64,000 nt of DNA from Pseudomonas sp. Tri1. GTDB lineage: Bacteria; Pseudomonadota; Gammaproteobacteria; Pseudomonadales; Pseudomonadaceae. Made by a program: the position numbers and the translations under genes. The stretch's first letter is position 1; each line of letters opens with the position of its first letter. The stretch is taken from contig NZ_CP072913.1 in the NCBI RefSeq assembly GCF_017968885.1, positions 3,828,001-3,892,000 on the forward strand, given 5' to 3'. Under the pieces are notes generated by a model. It did no database searches. It had not been told where the DNA came from and was given only the letters and a program-made list of their open reading frames with translations. Below are positions 25,955-34,818 of this stretch, in pieces.

Positions 25955-26310
25955 GTGGGAGCGAGCTTGCTCGCGATGACATCGGCACATCCAACATCAC
26001 TGCAATCTGACCCTCCGCCATCGCGAGCAAGCTCGCTCCCACATCGGATTTGTGTTGCCCACAACATGCGGACACGACACAAATCCCTGTGGGAGCGAGC
26101 TTGCTCGCGATGACATCGGCACATCCAACATCACTACAATCTGACCCTCCGCCATCGCGAGCAAGCTCGCTCCCACATCGGATTTGTGTTGCCCACAACA
26201 TGCGGACACGACACAAATCCCTGTGGGAGCGAGCTTGCTCGCGATGACATCGGCACATCCAACATCACTGCAATCTGACCCTCCGCCATCGCGAGCAAGC
26301 TCGCTCCCAC
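25955..26310. repeat. tandem REPIN array, 134-bp period, about 2.7 copies
   Basis: A REPIN (two inverted REPs with GTGGGAGCGAGCTTGCTCGC at one end and GCGAGCAAGCTCGCTCCCAC at the other) plus its linker is repeated. Units begin at 25955, 26089 and 26223, an exact 134-bp period, and are nearly identical (differences such as CACTGCAATC against CACTACAATC). It fills most of the 477-bp gene-free gap between ftrD and the chemoreceptor gene, which are convergent. Confidence 0.92.
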
Positions 26311-26358
26311 AGGGATTTGCGGTGAGGTCGATTGCTGTGAAGCCTGGCAGTGCCTCGC

Positions 26359-27978
26359 CTACACCTTGAACCGCGCCACCGTCTCATGCAGTGAACCGGC
26401 CATCTGCGCCAGGTCCTGGCCGGCCGTATCGGTGTGTCGGGCGCCCAGCAGCACCTGTTCGGACAGGTTGCGAATGCCCACCAGGTTGCGGTCCACCTCT
26501 CGGGCCACCAGGGCCTGCTGTTCCGTGGCGCTGGCGATCATCAGGTTGCGCTCGTTGATCTGCGAAATCGAATGGGCGATTTCATCCAGAGCATCGCCGG
26601 AACGCTGGGCCACTAGCAGAGTGGCCTGCACCAGTTCACTGTTGTTTTGCATGGAGGTCACCGCGTGCCCGCTGTCCAGGCGGATATTGCCGATCATGTC
26701 CTCGATCTCCCGGGTCGAAACCTGGGTCCGATGGGCCAGAGCGCGGACTTCATCGGCGACCACCGCAAAACCACGCCCGGCATCACCCGCGCGAGCCGCT
26801 TCGATGGCAGCGTTCAGGGCCAGCAGGTTGGTTTGTTCGGCAATGCTGCGGATCACATCCAGCACCGAACTGATGTCCAGCACCCGCCCGGCCAATTGCT
26901 GGATGCGCTCGGAGCTGTCCGTCACACCGTCCGCCAACGCCGTGATGGACGCGACCGTTTCCTGAACCTGTTCACGGCCACGCTGGGCGGTTTGCTCGGA
27001 TACTCGCGAAGCTTCGCTGGTGCTCACGGCATTGCGCGCCACTTCATCCACGGCGGCGGTCATCTGGTTCACCGCCGCCGCGGCCTGTTCGATTTCCTGC
27101 CCTTGCAACTGCAAGGTGCTGTTGGTCTGGCTGCTCACCGCGCTCAACTCTTCGGAGGAACTGGCCACCCGATCCACCGAGGCGGCAATGTGCCGGACCA
27201 TGCTGTTGAGGCTCTGCTGCATGTCGTGCATGTTGCTCATCACGCTGTCGTTGGCGCCGACACCCACCGGCACGCGGATCGTCAGGTCGCCCTGGGCGAT
27301 AAGGTTCAGCACCCGTGCCGCGTCATTGGGCTCACCGCCCAAGGGACGGGTCACGCTGCGGGTCACCAGTGTCGCGACGAGGCTCACCAGGGCCAGGCAA
27401 GCCAGCACCAACGCCAGCATGTTGCGCCGCGCCTCGCTGTAGCGCGCCTGGGCCAACTGTTCACGTTCGACAAAGACCTTGCCCTGCATCGCCATCATCA
27501 CATCCAGGCTCTTGTACACCTCAAGCTCTGCCGGCATCACGCCTTGCTTGAGCTGTGTCATCGCCTCGTCCGTCGCGCCCTGGCGGATCAACGCCTGCAC
27601 CTGGACGAACGCCGCCACATAGGCCTCGCGGCGCTTCTTCAACTCGGCATACGCGGCCTTGCCTTCGGGCTGATCGAACAACGGCTCCAACGTGGCGAAG
27701 GCCTGGGTGATGCGCTGCCGGGTGGTATCGATCGATTGCTGGACTTGCGCATTGTTCTTGTCGATCAACAAGTCCCGGGTGTTGCGGGCGTTATCGCGCA
27801 CGCCCGTGGCGATCACCATGATCGGATCGATCTTCGGCCAATCCTGTCTGACGATCTGCTCGGCCTGGTCGCGCAGCATCGCCAGGTCGCTCAAGGCGTA
27901 CAGCGCCAAGGCGATCAAGGCCAATGGAGCGATGGCGAAGCCGATCACGATACGTTGGGCAGTGGTGAGTCTGGTCAT
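26359..27978 (-). CDS. methyl-accepting chemotaxis protein
   Basis: A 539-aa chemoreceptor. An N-terminal membrane helix (residues 9-30) precedes a periplasmic four-helix-bundle sensor (DNARNTRDLLIDKNNAQVQQSIDTTRQRI). A second helix near 188-208 leads to a HAMP domain (VTRSVTRPLGG). The cytoplasmic signalling tip reads IRSIAEQTNLLALNAAIEAARAGDAGRGFAVVADEVRALAHRT. The usual C-terminal CheR-tethering pentapeptide is absent; the protein ends at the hairpin arm (ETVARFKV). The ligand is unknown. Monocistronic. Confidence 0.9.
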   Translation of the reverse strand: MTRLTTAQRIVIGFAIAPLALIALALYALSDLAMLRDQAEQIVRQDWPKIDPIMVIATGVRDNARNTRDLLIDKNNAQVQQSIDTTRQRITQAFATLEPLFDQPEGKAAYAELKKRREAYVAAFVQVQALIRQGATDEAMTQLKQGVMPAELEVYKSLDVMMAMQGKVFVEREQLAQARYSEARRNMLALVLACLALVSLVATLVTRSVTRPLGGEPNDAARVLNLIAQGDLTIRVPVGVGANDSVMSNMHDMQQSLNSMVRHIAASVDRVASSSEELSAVSSQTNSTLQLQGQEIEQAAAAVNQMTAAVDEVARNAVSTSEASRVSEQTAQRGREQVQETVASITALADGVTDSSERIQQLAGRVLDISSVLDVIRSIAEQTNLLALNAAIEAARAGDAGRGFAVVADEVRALAHRTQVSTREIEDMIGNIRLDSGHAVTSMQNNSELVQATLLVAQRSGDALDEIAHSISQINERNLMIASATEQQALVAREVDRNLVGIRNLSEQVLLGARHTDTAGQDLAQMAGSLHETVARFKV

Positions 27979-28090
27979 ATCAAATGCTCCCTGTTCAACT
28001 ACCTGCCAACTGGCAGCGCATTTGAAAACCTTGAAAAAAGTGTGGCCCGGTCATCCCGGGCCGCTGTCGGTCGTTCCGCCCTGCGCTCGT

Positions 28091-28786
28091 TCAACTGCGT
28101 AAGACGAACGAGGGGAACAACTCGCGCATGGCGGCCCACAGCTCAGGCTGCAAGGCTTGTGCCGAGACGCTGGAAAGATGGGGATCGAGCATCCGCGCGG
28201 TGCGCACCAATTGCACGGCGAACCGGCTGACACCGCGCTCGCTCAACCGTCGGGCCAGGGTCAGCAGTCGTTCGGGGTCGAACAGGTGCCAATGCACAGT
28301 GGTGCGGCATTCATAATCCACACCGCTGGCCAGCAGGTGGTCGAGGCTGCGCCAGTTGGCGGCGCCGCTGCCTTCGACCCGGGTCACGTCCAGGGCATCT
28401 TCGGGCAAGGCCTTGATGTCGAACCCCACCCAGTCGGCTTGCCCGACCACTTTGGCGAAGGCCGCCGGCTTGATTCCAGCGCTGTGCAGGCCGATGCGAA
28501 ACCCCATCTGCCGTACCTCGTCCATGGCCGAGGCCAGGCCGTCCTGCAAGGTCGGCTCGCCGCCGCTGAACACCACGGCGTCGAGCAAGTCCTGGCGGCG
28601 TTGCAGGAACGCCAGGACCCGACACCAATCCACCTCCTCGCTGCCGCGCGGCGGGATCAGTTGCGGGTTGTGGCAGTAACGACAACGCCAGGCGCAGCCC
28701 TGGCAAAACAGTACGCAAGCCAATTGGCCCGGATAATCGAGGGTGGTCAGGGGCACCATGCCCCCGACCCGTAGCACTCGACTCAT
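28091..28786 (-). CDS. nrdG: anaerobic ribonucleotide reductase activating enzyme NrdG
   Basis: A 231-aa radical-SAM enzyme. FCQGCAWRCRYCHNPQL near residue 28 provides the CxxxCxxC cluster and AVVFSGGEPTLQDGL is the SAM-binding GGE motif. NrdG generates the glycyl radical in NrdD under anoxia. Its ATG overlaps the TGA of the 53-aa glycyl-radical peptide gene (ATGA), so activase and radical peptide should be made in coupled amounts. Confidence 0.9.
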   Translation of the reverse strand: MSRVLRVGGMVPLTTLDYPGQLACVLFCQGCAWRCRYCHNPQLIPPRGSEEVDWCRVLAFLQRRQDLLDAVVFSGGEPTLQDGLASAMDEVRQMGFRIGLHSAGIKPAAFAKVVGQADWVGFDIKALPEDALDVTRVEGSGAANWRSLDHLLASGVDYECRTTVHWHLFDPERLLTLARRLSERGVSRFAVQLVRTARMLDPHLSSVSAQALQPELWAAMRELFPSFVLRS

Positions 28787-28944
28787 GGACGCCCGGCCGC
28801 GCTTTCGGTGAAGTGCAGCCGTTCGCGATGCTCAGACTGCTTGCCCGGGTTGAAGGCCGCCACCGGGCGGTGATAACCCATCACGCGGGTCCAGACTTCG
28901 CAACGTTGACGCTGTGCCTGCGGAAGAGATTGTGATGCGTTCAT
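28783..28944 (-). CDS. NrdD glycyl-radical C-terminal fragment, separate 53-aa gene
   Basis: The peptide reads RCEVWTRVMGYHRPV and then FNPGKQSEHRERLHF. This is the C-terminal glycyl-radical block of class III ribonucleotide reductases (RVxGY...xNxGKxxExxxR), whose Gly carries the radical. In canonical NrdD it follows the zinc site in one chain. Here it begins 31 nt after the stop of the 676-aa NrdD, in a different frame, with its own AAGGAG ribosome site 8 nt before the ATG. It overlaps nrdG by 4 bp. I infer a separate polypeptide completing NrdD in trans. The frame difference excludes simple stop read-through. Confidence 0.85.
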   Translation of the reverse strand: MNASQSLPQAQRQRCEVWTRVMGYHRPVAAFNPGKQSEHRERLHFTESAAGRP

Positions 28945-28975
28945 GGATGAAGCTCCTTGCGGTCGATGGATCGGG

Positions 28976-31006
28976 TCAGTGAACGCTGCCTGCCAACTGC
29001 TGTTGCAGCAGCAAGGCTTCGTCGCATTTGGGGCAGAACTCGTGTTCGCCGGCCAGGTAACCGTGCACCGGGCAGATGGAAAAGGTCGGCGTGATGGTCA
29101 GGTACGGCAGGCGGAAACGTCCCAGGGCCTTGCGCACCAGTTGCTTGCAAGCCTGAGTGGAGGAAATCTGCTCGGCCATGTACAGGTGCAACACGGTGCC
29201 CCCGGTGTACTTGCATTGCAGTTCGTCTTGCAGCTCCAGGGCTTCGAACGGATCGTCGGTGAAACCCACCGGCAATTGCGAAGAGTTGGTGTAGTACGGC
29301 GCAACCGGGCTGCCGGCCTGCAGGATATCGGGGTAGCGCTTGAGGTCTTCCTTGGCGAAGCGATACGTAGTGCCTTCGGCAGGCGTGGCTTCCAGGTTGT
29401 AGAGGTGGCCGGTTTCTTCCTGGAAACGCAGCAGCGTGGCCCGCACGTGATCCAGCAGTTTCAGGGCGAACGCCCGGCCCTGCTCGGTGTGCAGGCCTTG
29501 CTGGTCATCGGTGAAATTGCGCAGCATTTCGTGCAAGCCGTTCACGCCGATGGTGGAGAAGTGATTGCGCAAGGTACCCAGGTAGCGCTTGGTGTAGGGG
29601 TACAAACCGGCGTCCATGTGGTGCTGGATGACCTTGCGCTTGACCTCCAGGCTCTCTTTCGCCAGCTCCATGAGGGCATCGATGCGTTGCAGCAACGCAC
29701 TGGTATCGCCTTTGTACAAGTAGCCCAGGCGTGCGCAGTTGATCGTCACCACCCCCAGCGAGCCGGTCTGTTCCGCCGAGCCGAACAGGCCGCCACCGCG
29801 CTTGAGCAGTTCGCGCACGTCCAGCTGCAGACGGCAACACATCGAGCGCACCTGGTTGGGTTGCATGTCCGAATTGAGGAAATTCTGGAAATACGGCAGG
29901 CCATAACGGGCGGTCATTTCGAACAGGCGGTCGGCGTTCTCGCTGTCCCACGGGAAGTCATGGGTGATGTTGTAGGTCGGGATCGGGAACGTGAACACTC
30001 GCCCTTTAGCATCACCGGCTTGCATCACCTCGATGTAGGCGCGGTTGATCAGCTCCATTTCCACTTGCAGGTCGCCATAAGCGAACGGCATTTCTTCGCC
30101 GCCGATCACCGGAATCTGCTCGCGCAGGTCCTGCGGGCAGACCCAGTCGAACGTGAGGTTGGTGAACGGCGTTTGCGTGCCCCAGCGCGACGGTACGTTG
30201 AGGTTGTAGATGAACTCCTGCAACGACTGGCGAACCTCGTCGTAGCTGAGTTGGTCCTTGCGCACGTAGGGCGCCAGGTAGGTGTCGAACGAGCTGAACG
30301 CCTGGGCCCCGGCCCATTCGTTTTGCAGGGTGCCGAGGAAATTCACCATCTGTCCCAGGGCGCTGCTCAGGTGCTTGGGTGGCCCGGCCTCGACCCGGCC
30401 TGGCACGCCGTTGAGGCCTTCGTGCAACAGGGTGCGCAAGGACCAGCCGGCACAGTAGCCGGCGAGCATGTCCAGGTCGTGGATATGCAGGTCGGCCTCG
30501 CGGTGGGCCTGGCCGATGGCCTGGCTGTAGACCTCATCGAGCCAGTAGTTGGCGGTGACCTTGCCCGATACATTGAGGATCAGCCCGCCGAGGGAGTAAC
30601 CCTGGTTGGCGTTGGCTTGCACGCGCCAGTCTTCACGGTCCAGGTATTCGTTCATCGAGGTGGCGACTTCCACCAGGGTGCGGCGATCCCGGCGCAGGCG
30701 GCCGTGTTGCTCGCGATAGACGATGTAGGCACGCATGGAGAGGAAGAAACCGGCATCCATCAGCACCCGCTCGACGCGGTCCTGGATCTGCTCGACGTTC
30801 AACCGCGCTTGCCCTTCCAACCGCGCCAACACCGCCTCCAGCAACCCTTCGGCTTCGGCTTCAGCGTACTCGCCGGTGGCCTTGCCGGCAGCGATCAGCG
30901 CTTGGCGGATCTTGTCCGCGTCAAAGGCGACCACGCTGCCATCGCGCTTGTGCAAGCGGTTACAGCCTACTGAGATCAACGTGCTCTGCATTTTGGCTCC
31001 AGACAC
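28976..31006 (-). CDS. nrdD: anaerobic ribonucleoside-triphosphate reductase NrdD, lacking the glycyl-radical loop
   Basis: A 676-aa class III ribonucleotide reductase large chain. It has an N-terminal ATP-cone (NRLHKRDGSVVAFDADKIRQAL) and NVPSRWGTQTPFTNLTFDW in the barrel. A region with MCCRLQLDVRELLKRGGGLFG and GVVTINCARLGYL contains active-site cysteines. CKYTGGTVLHLYM follows, and the C-terminal zinc site is ICPVHGYLAGEHEFCPKC. The chain then stops after about 15 more residues, without the RVxGY glycyl-radical segment. That segment is encoded by the next gene. An ANR box lies upstream. The system makes dNTPs without O2, fitting denitrifying growth. Confidence 0.9.
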   Translation of the reverse strand: MSGAKMQSTLISVGCNRLHKRDGSVVAFDADKIRQALIAAGKATGEYAEAEAEGLLEAVLARLEGQARLNVEQIQDRVERVLMDAGFFLSMRAYIVYREQHGRLRRDRRTLVEVATSMNEYLDREDWRVQANANQGYSLGGLILNVSGKVTANYWLDEVYSQAIGQAHREADLHIHDLDMLAGYCAGWSLRTLLHEGLNGVPGRVEAGPPKHLSSALGQMVNFLGTLQNEWAGAQAFSSFDTYLAPYVRKDQLSYDEVRQSLQEFIYNLNVPSRWGTQTPFTNLTFDWVCPQDLREQIPVIGGEEMPFAYGDLQVEMELINRAYIEVMQAGDAKGRVFTFPIPTYNITHDFPWDSENADRLFEMTARYGLPYFQNFLNSDMQPNQVRSMCCRLQLDVRELLKRGGGLFGSAEQTGSLGVVTINCARLGYLYKGDTSALLQRIDALMELAKESLEVKRKVIQHHMDAGLYPYTKRYLGTLRNHFSTIGVNGLHEMLRNFTDDQQGLHTEQGRAFALKLLDHVRATLLRFQEETGHLYNLEATPAEGTTYRFAKEDLKRYPDILQAGSPVAPYYTNSSQLPVGFTDDPFEALELQDELQCKYTGGTVLHLYMAEQISSTQACKQLVRKALGRFRLPYLTITPTFSICPVHGYLAGEHEFCPKCDEALLLQQQLAGSVH

Positions 31007-31077
31007 TACATATAGATTTTTAAAATCTTAAAAACACAACATGCAGTGGATAGTACGGACAAAGGCACGGGTTGCAA

Positions 31078-31091
31078 TTGATCGATATCAA
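31078..31091. promoter_or_regulatory. ANR/DNR (FNR-type) box upstream of nrdD
   Basis: TTGATCGATATCAA is a perfect palindrome matching TTGAT-N4-ATCAA. It is centred about 79 bp upstream of the nrdD ATG, consistent with activation by the O2 sensor Anr or the NO sensor Dnr. Confidence 0.85.
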
Positions 31092-31134
31092 GAATCGAGG
31101 GTGGGTCAGCAGCATTGAGGTTGACCTTGCTGCC

Positions 31135-31363
31135 GCCATCGCGAGCAAGCTCGCTCCCACATTGGTTTTCAGGCGACTGCAATTTCTGCGTACACCACAA
31201 ATCCCCTGTGGGAGCGAGCTCCCACATTGGTTTCAGGCGACTGCGATTTCTGCGTACACCACAAATCCCCTGTGGGAGCGAGCTCCCACATTGGTTTCAG
31301 GTGACTGCGATTTCTGCGTACACCACAAATCCCCTGTGGGAGCGAGCTTGCTCGCGATGGCGG
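31135..31363. repeat. REP cluster with 64-bp tandem period and collapsed REP cores
   Basis: A reverse REP at 31135-31160 and a full forward REP at 31335-31362 flank two shortened palindromes GTGGGAGCGAGCTCCCAC. The segment from one shortened palindrome to the next repeats with a period of 64 bp (31206, 31270, 31334). The short form looks like a left REP fused to a right REP with the intervening REPIN body lost. It lies in the 384-bp gap between moaA and nrdD. Confidence 0.88.
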
Positions 31364-31390
31364 CGGTACATTCAACATATGCAGTGAAGC

Positions 31391-32383
31391 TCAGCCCCCA
31401 CTCATGTTCATGAACCGCACAATCTGCACCTCCCCGCCAGGGCTGAAGTCGTGGCGCAGGGGTTTGCCGCGCAACGCCTGCTGCACCGCCTGGATCACCG
31501 GTTGGTCTTCCAGCGGATAACGCCGCAGCAAGCCGCGCAGGTCGAGGGAGTCTTCCTGTCCCAGGCACAACAGCAAGCGCCCTTCAACGGTCATGCGCAC
31601 GCGGTTGCAACTGGCGCAGAAGTTATGGGTGTTGGGCGATATGAAACCGATCCGGGTATCCGGATGCCGTTCCAAACGCACATAACGCGCCGGCCCGCCG
31701 CTGTTCTCGGCACTGTCGAGCAGTCGGTGATGATGGGCGATCTGCGCCCTTACCTCATCGCTGGAACAGAACGCCTCACCCCGGGAACGCCCGACCTCCC
31801 CCAAGGGCATTTCCTCGATGAAACTGATATCGATCCGTTGTTCGATGGCGTACTGCACCAGCGCCGGGACTTCATCGAAGTTGCGCCCTTTCATCACCAC
31901 GCAGTTGAGTTTGATCCGTTCGAACCCGGCCGCCTTCGCCGCCTCAATGCCGGCCAGCACCTGGTCCAGGTTGCCGTTGCGGGTGATCGCCCGAAAGCGT
32001 TCCCCGTCCAGGCTGTCGAGGCTGATGTTCATGCGTTTGACCCCAGCATCGACCAGCGGCTGGGCCAGGCGCCCCAGCTGCGAGCCGTTGCTGGTCATCA
32101 CCAGTTCCCGCAAGCCGGGCAATGCCGCGATCTCGCGACACAGCCCGACAATGCCCGGACGGATCAACGGCTCGCCACCGGTCAGGCGAATTTTCTTCAC
32201 CCCCAGGCCGACGAACAGCCGTGCCAGCCGTTGCAACTCTTCCAGGGTCAACACCTGCTGGCGCGGCAGGAAGGTCATGTTCTTCGCCATGCAATACACA
32301 CAGCGAAAATCACAACGATCAGTCACCGACATCCGCAAATAATCTATCTGGCGCCCAAACCCGTCCTGCAACACGGCGTTCAT
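31391..32383 (-). CDS. moaA: GTP 3',8-cyclase MoaA
   Basis: A 330-aa radical-SAM enzyme for the first step of molybdopterin synthesis. The N-terminal cluster is in [26 protein letters not shown] binds SAM, the C-terminal cluster is in [22 protein letters not shown], and the chain ends in the functional Gly-Gly (NMSGG). It closes the narK1K2GHJI-ppiC-moaA cluster, as in P. aeruginosa, supplying Mo cofactor when nitrate reductase is made. The ATG at 32383 was chosen by homology over an upstream in-frame start inside ppiC. Confidence 0.92.
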   Translation of the reverse strand: MNAVLQDGFGRQIDYLRMSVTDRCDFRCVYCMAKNMTFLPRQQVLTLEELQRLARLFVGLGVKKIRLTGGEPLIRPGIVGLCREIAALPGLRELVMTSNGSQLGRLAQPLVDAGVKRMNISLDSLDGERFRAITRNGNLDQVLAGIEAAKAAGFERIKLNCVVMKGRNFDEVPALVQYAIEQRIDISFIEEMPLGEVGRSRGEAFCSSDEVRAQIAHHHRLLDSAENSGGPARYVRLERHPDTRIGFISPNTHNFCASCNRVRMTVEGRLLLCLGQEDSLDLRGLLRRYPLEDQPVIQAVQQALRGKPLRHDFSPGGEVQIVRFMNMSGG

Positions 32384-32408
32384 GTATATCCCCCGATTGA
32401 GCCAGTGC

Positions 32409-33377
32409 TCACTGCACCAGCGGCGAGTCGGCACCCTGAAGATGAATGCCACGGATGTCCGCCGCACCGATCAGGGTTTGCAGGTACTGCACCAACGCTT
32501 TTTGCCACACGCCCTGCTGCAACTGGGTACGAATCGCCGTCGCCACCGCCTCGTAAGGCAACGGCTGGCCTTCGATACGCTGGTCGATACTGATCACGTG
32601 CCAGCCATAACGGCTTTCCAAGGGTTTGCTGGCCAGGCCCGCTGGCAAGGTGAACAATTGGCGCTCCAGCTCGGGCACGGTCTGGCCCTTGCTGATCTGC
32701 CCCAGTGAGCCGCCCTGCTCCTTGGACGGACACGCCGAATGCTTCAGCGCCAGTTCGGCAAAGCTGCCCGGGAACTGGTCCAGCCGCTCCAGTAGCAACT
32801 CGGCCTGGGCGAGGGCCAGGCTGCGCGACTCGGCATCGTCCGGCGCACATTCGAGCAGGATGTGCCGTACCGCCAACAATGGGGCGCTATGAAAGCGCGC
32901 TCGATTGCTCTCGTAGTAACGCAGGCAAGTCGCCTCGTCACAGTTCGGCACCTGAACCTCACGTTCAAGGAGCAGCCGCGTGGCCGCCTCCTCTTCGTTT
33001 TCACCGGCGCCGACCTGCAGCGCCAGGCCCAACTCGGCAATACGCTGCTGAAGCAGTTCGCGTATCACCAAGGCCCGCGCGGCCTGATAGACCGCATCCT
33101 CGCGACTGTCAGCCGGGTGATATTGCAGTTCCTGGGCCATCGCCTGTGGGGTGATCGACACCCCGTTGACGCTGATGATCGGCCACTCCTGCTCACTGCT
33201 GGCGATCAATTGAGGGGCTTGATCAGCCGCCACCGGCTCGGCCTGGGCCGGTTCGAACTGCACCGCCCCGGCCGGTTCGACATCGGCAACCGGCGCGCTC
33301 ACCGGTGCCGCTTTTGCCGAAGAACCGCAGCCGCCACTGCCGCCACCACTACCGCCACATCCGCATCCACTCGCCAT
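32409..33377 (-). CDS. PpiC/NifM-type parvulin peptidyl-prolyl isomerase of the nar operon
   Basis: A 322-aa protein. The first 25 residues are a Gly/Cys/Ser tract ([17 protein letters not shown]), then an Ala/Pro linker, an alpha-helical chaperone region and a parvulin domain: [59 protein letters not shown]. No Sec signal is seen, so it acts in the cytoplasm, probably in folding or assembly of the nitrate reductase or its maturation factors. Gene order matches the PpiC gene after narI in P. aeruginosa. Gap to narI is 10 bp. Confidence 0.85.
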   Translation of the reverse strand: MASGCGCGGSGGGSGGCGSSAKAAPVSAPVADVEPAGAVQFEPAQAEPVAADQAPQLIASSEQEWPIISVNGVSITPQAMAQELQYHPADSREDAVYQAARALVIRELLQQRIAELGLALQVGAGENEEEAATRLLLEREVQVPNCDEATCLRYYESNRARFHSAPLLAVRHILLECAPDDAESRSLALAQAELLLERLDQFPGSFAELALKHSACPSKEQGGSLGQISKGQTVPELERQLFTLPAGLASKPLESRYGWHVISIDQRIEGQPLPYEAVATAIRTQLQQGVWQKALVQYLQTLIGAADIRGIHLQGADSPLVQ

Positions 33378-33387
33378 GATCTTCTCC

Positions 33388-34068
33388 TCAAAACTTCTGC
33401 CGAACGATTTGATAACGACGTCCCAGGTACCAGACCGGCGCACTGACGATATGGACCAGACGAGTGAACGGGAACAACACGAACAAGGTCAGGCCCAGCA
33501 CCACATGGAGCTTGTAGACCAGGCCCACCGGCGCTATCGAGGTGGCCGCTTCCACCGGACGCAACAGCACAGTGTTCTGGGCCCAGTCGGCCAGCATCAC
33601 CATCACCGAACCGTCCATGTGCGCGGTCGAAGCGACGATGGTCATCAGCCCCAGCACCAGTTGCACCAGCAGTACCACCAGCACCAGGATGTCCGAGACA
33701 TTGGAGGTGGCACGGACCCGCGGGTCAGTCAGGCGGCGGTTAAGCAACATCACCAGGCCGATCAGGCCCAGCACACCGAAGAAGCCACCGGAAACCATTG
33801 CCAGCAACTGCTTGTTCTCGGTGCTCAGTACATGGTGGTAGATCGCCGAAGGCGTCAGCAGGCCGACAAAGTGCCCGGCCAGCACGAACAGCACGCCGAC
33901 GTGGAACAGGTTGCTCGCCACCCGCATGCCGCGCTTGTTCAGCATCTGGCTGGAACCGGCCTTCCAGGTGTACTGGGACAGGTCGAACCGTGCCCAACTG
34001 CCGAGCAGGCAAATCGCCAAAGCGACATAGGGGTAGACCCCGAACAACAACAGATCCCATTTAGACAT
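33388..34068 (-). CDS. narI: respiratory nitrate reductase gamma subunit NarI
   Basis: A 226-aa cytochrome b membrane anchor with five hydrophobic helices. Candidate haem-ligand His residues sit in NLFHVGVLFVLAGHFVGLL and VYKLHVVLGLTLFVLFPFTRLVHI. NarI oxidises quinol at the periplasmic side and passes electrons to NarH. It starts MSKWDLLLFGVYPY and overlaps the end of narJ by 8 bp. Confidence 0.93.
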   Translation of the reverse strand: MSKWDLLLFGVYPYVALAICLLGSWARFDLSQYTWKAGSSQMLNKRGMRVASNLFHVGVLFVLAGHFVGLLTPSAIYHHVLSTENKQLLAMVSGGFFGVLGLIGLVMLLNRRLTDPRVRATSNVSDILVLVVLLVQLVLGLMTIVASTAHMDGSVMVMLADWAQNTVLLRPVEAATSIAPVGLVYKLHVVLGLTLFVLFPFTRLVHIVSAPVWYLGRRYQIVRQKF

Positions 34069-34816
34069 TGCCCACCTCCCCGGCTGGCGCTGCGGCCAAC
34101 CCTTCATGCTGAAAATCCACCCAGTGCAACGGCACCGCACTTTCATCCCGCGCCTTGCCCGGCGCGCTGGGCAGCGAACTGCAACGGTCCTGCTGTTCGG
34201 CCTTCATGAAATCCACTGCCTCTTCTTCCCATATCTTGTCCAGGGCTTCGAGGGAGTCGTCCCGTGGCTCGGCCTTCACTTGCTCGCGCAGCTCGGCCAC
34301 CGCCACCTGAGGCTCGGCCCCAGCGATTTGCAGCAAGGCCCGGAAGCAACTGGCGTAGGCGCTTTCACGCTCGTCCAGGCGCGCCGCAAGCAAGGCCAGC
34401 AGGTGCGCCACATCGGCCAGGCCCTCGCGGGCCTCGATGTCTTCACGAGTGGACAGGAACTCCAGGTACAGCGGGATGTAATCGGGCAGCTCCTTGACGC
34501 CGATGGCAAAGCCGGCCTCTTCGTACTGGGCCATCATGTCCACCATGGCCTGACCGCGGTCGCGGGACTCGCCATGGACATGTTCGAACAACAGCAGCGA
34601 CAGGGCGCGGCCACGACCGAACAGCGCACCGTAGTGTTCCTGCCCGTCCATCAGGTCCTTGCCGCAGATCACCTCGAGCAACTCGAACAACCCGGCGCGC
34701 TGGTTCGGACTGATTTCCCGCGCTTGGAGAATCGCTTGTTCCAGCTCGTCCCGACCGGCCACCAGGGTCTCGGTCGGGTAGTCGAGCAGCAACGAAATCA
34801 CCTTGAGAATGCGCAT
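34061..34816 (-). CDS. narJ: nitrate reductase assembly chaperone NarJ
   Basis: A 251-aa helical chaperone starting MRILKVISLLLDYPTETLVAG, with ERGRALSLLLFEHVHGESRDRGQAM typical of NarJ/NarW, and a C-terminal acidic stretch (KIWEEEAVDF). It binds the NarG N-terminus and guides Mo-cofactor insertion. Two nearby ATGs exist; 34816 is preferred because GGAGGA lies 7 nt upstream, while the ATG at 34822 abuts that site. NarH ends at 34819. Confidence 0.92.
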   Translation of the reverse strand: MRILKVISLLLDYPTETLVAGRDELEQAILQAREISPNQRAGLFELLEVICGKDLMDGQEHYGALFGRGRALSLLLFEHVHGESRDRGQAMVDMMAQYEEAGFAIGVKELPDYIPLYLEFLSTREDIEAREGLADVAHLLALLAARLDERESAYASCFRALLQIAGAEPQVAVAELREQVKAEPRDDSLEALDKIWEEEAVDFMKAEQQDRCSSLPSAPGKARDESAVPLHWVDFQHEGLAAAPAGEVGNV

Positions 34817-34818
34817 GC

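Noticed and set aside
25955..26310. Possible CRISPR array
   Set aside because: The repeat unit is 134 bp with identical linkers and contains REP hairpins; there are no variable spacers or cas genes.
28991..29080. HGYLAG near the NrdD C-terminus as the glycyl-radical site
   Set aside because: It lies within CPVHGYLAGEHEFCPKC, the zinc-binding loop of NrdD; the true radical motif RVMGY is in the following small gene.
28943..30973. 676-codon plus-strand frame opposite nrdD
   Set aside because: It mirrors the nrdD coding frame and shows no domain, signal or start context of its own.
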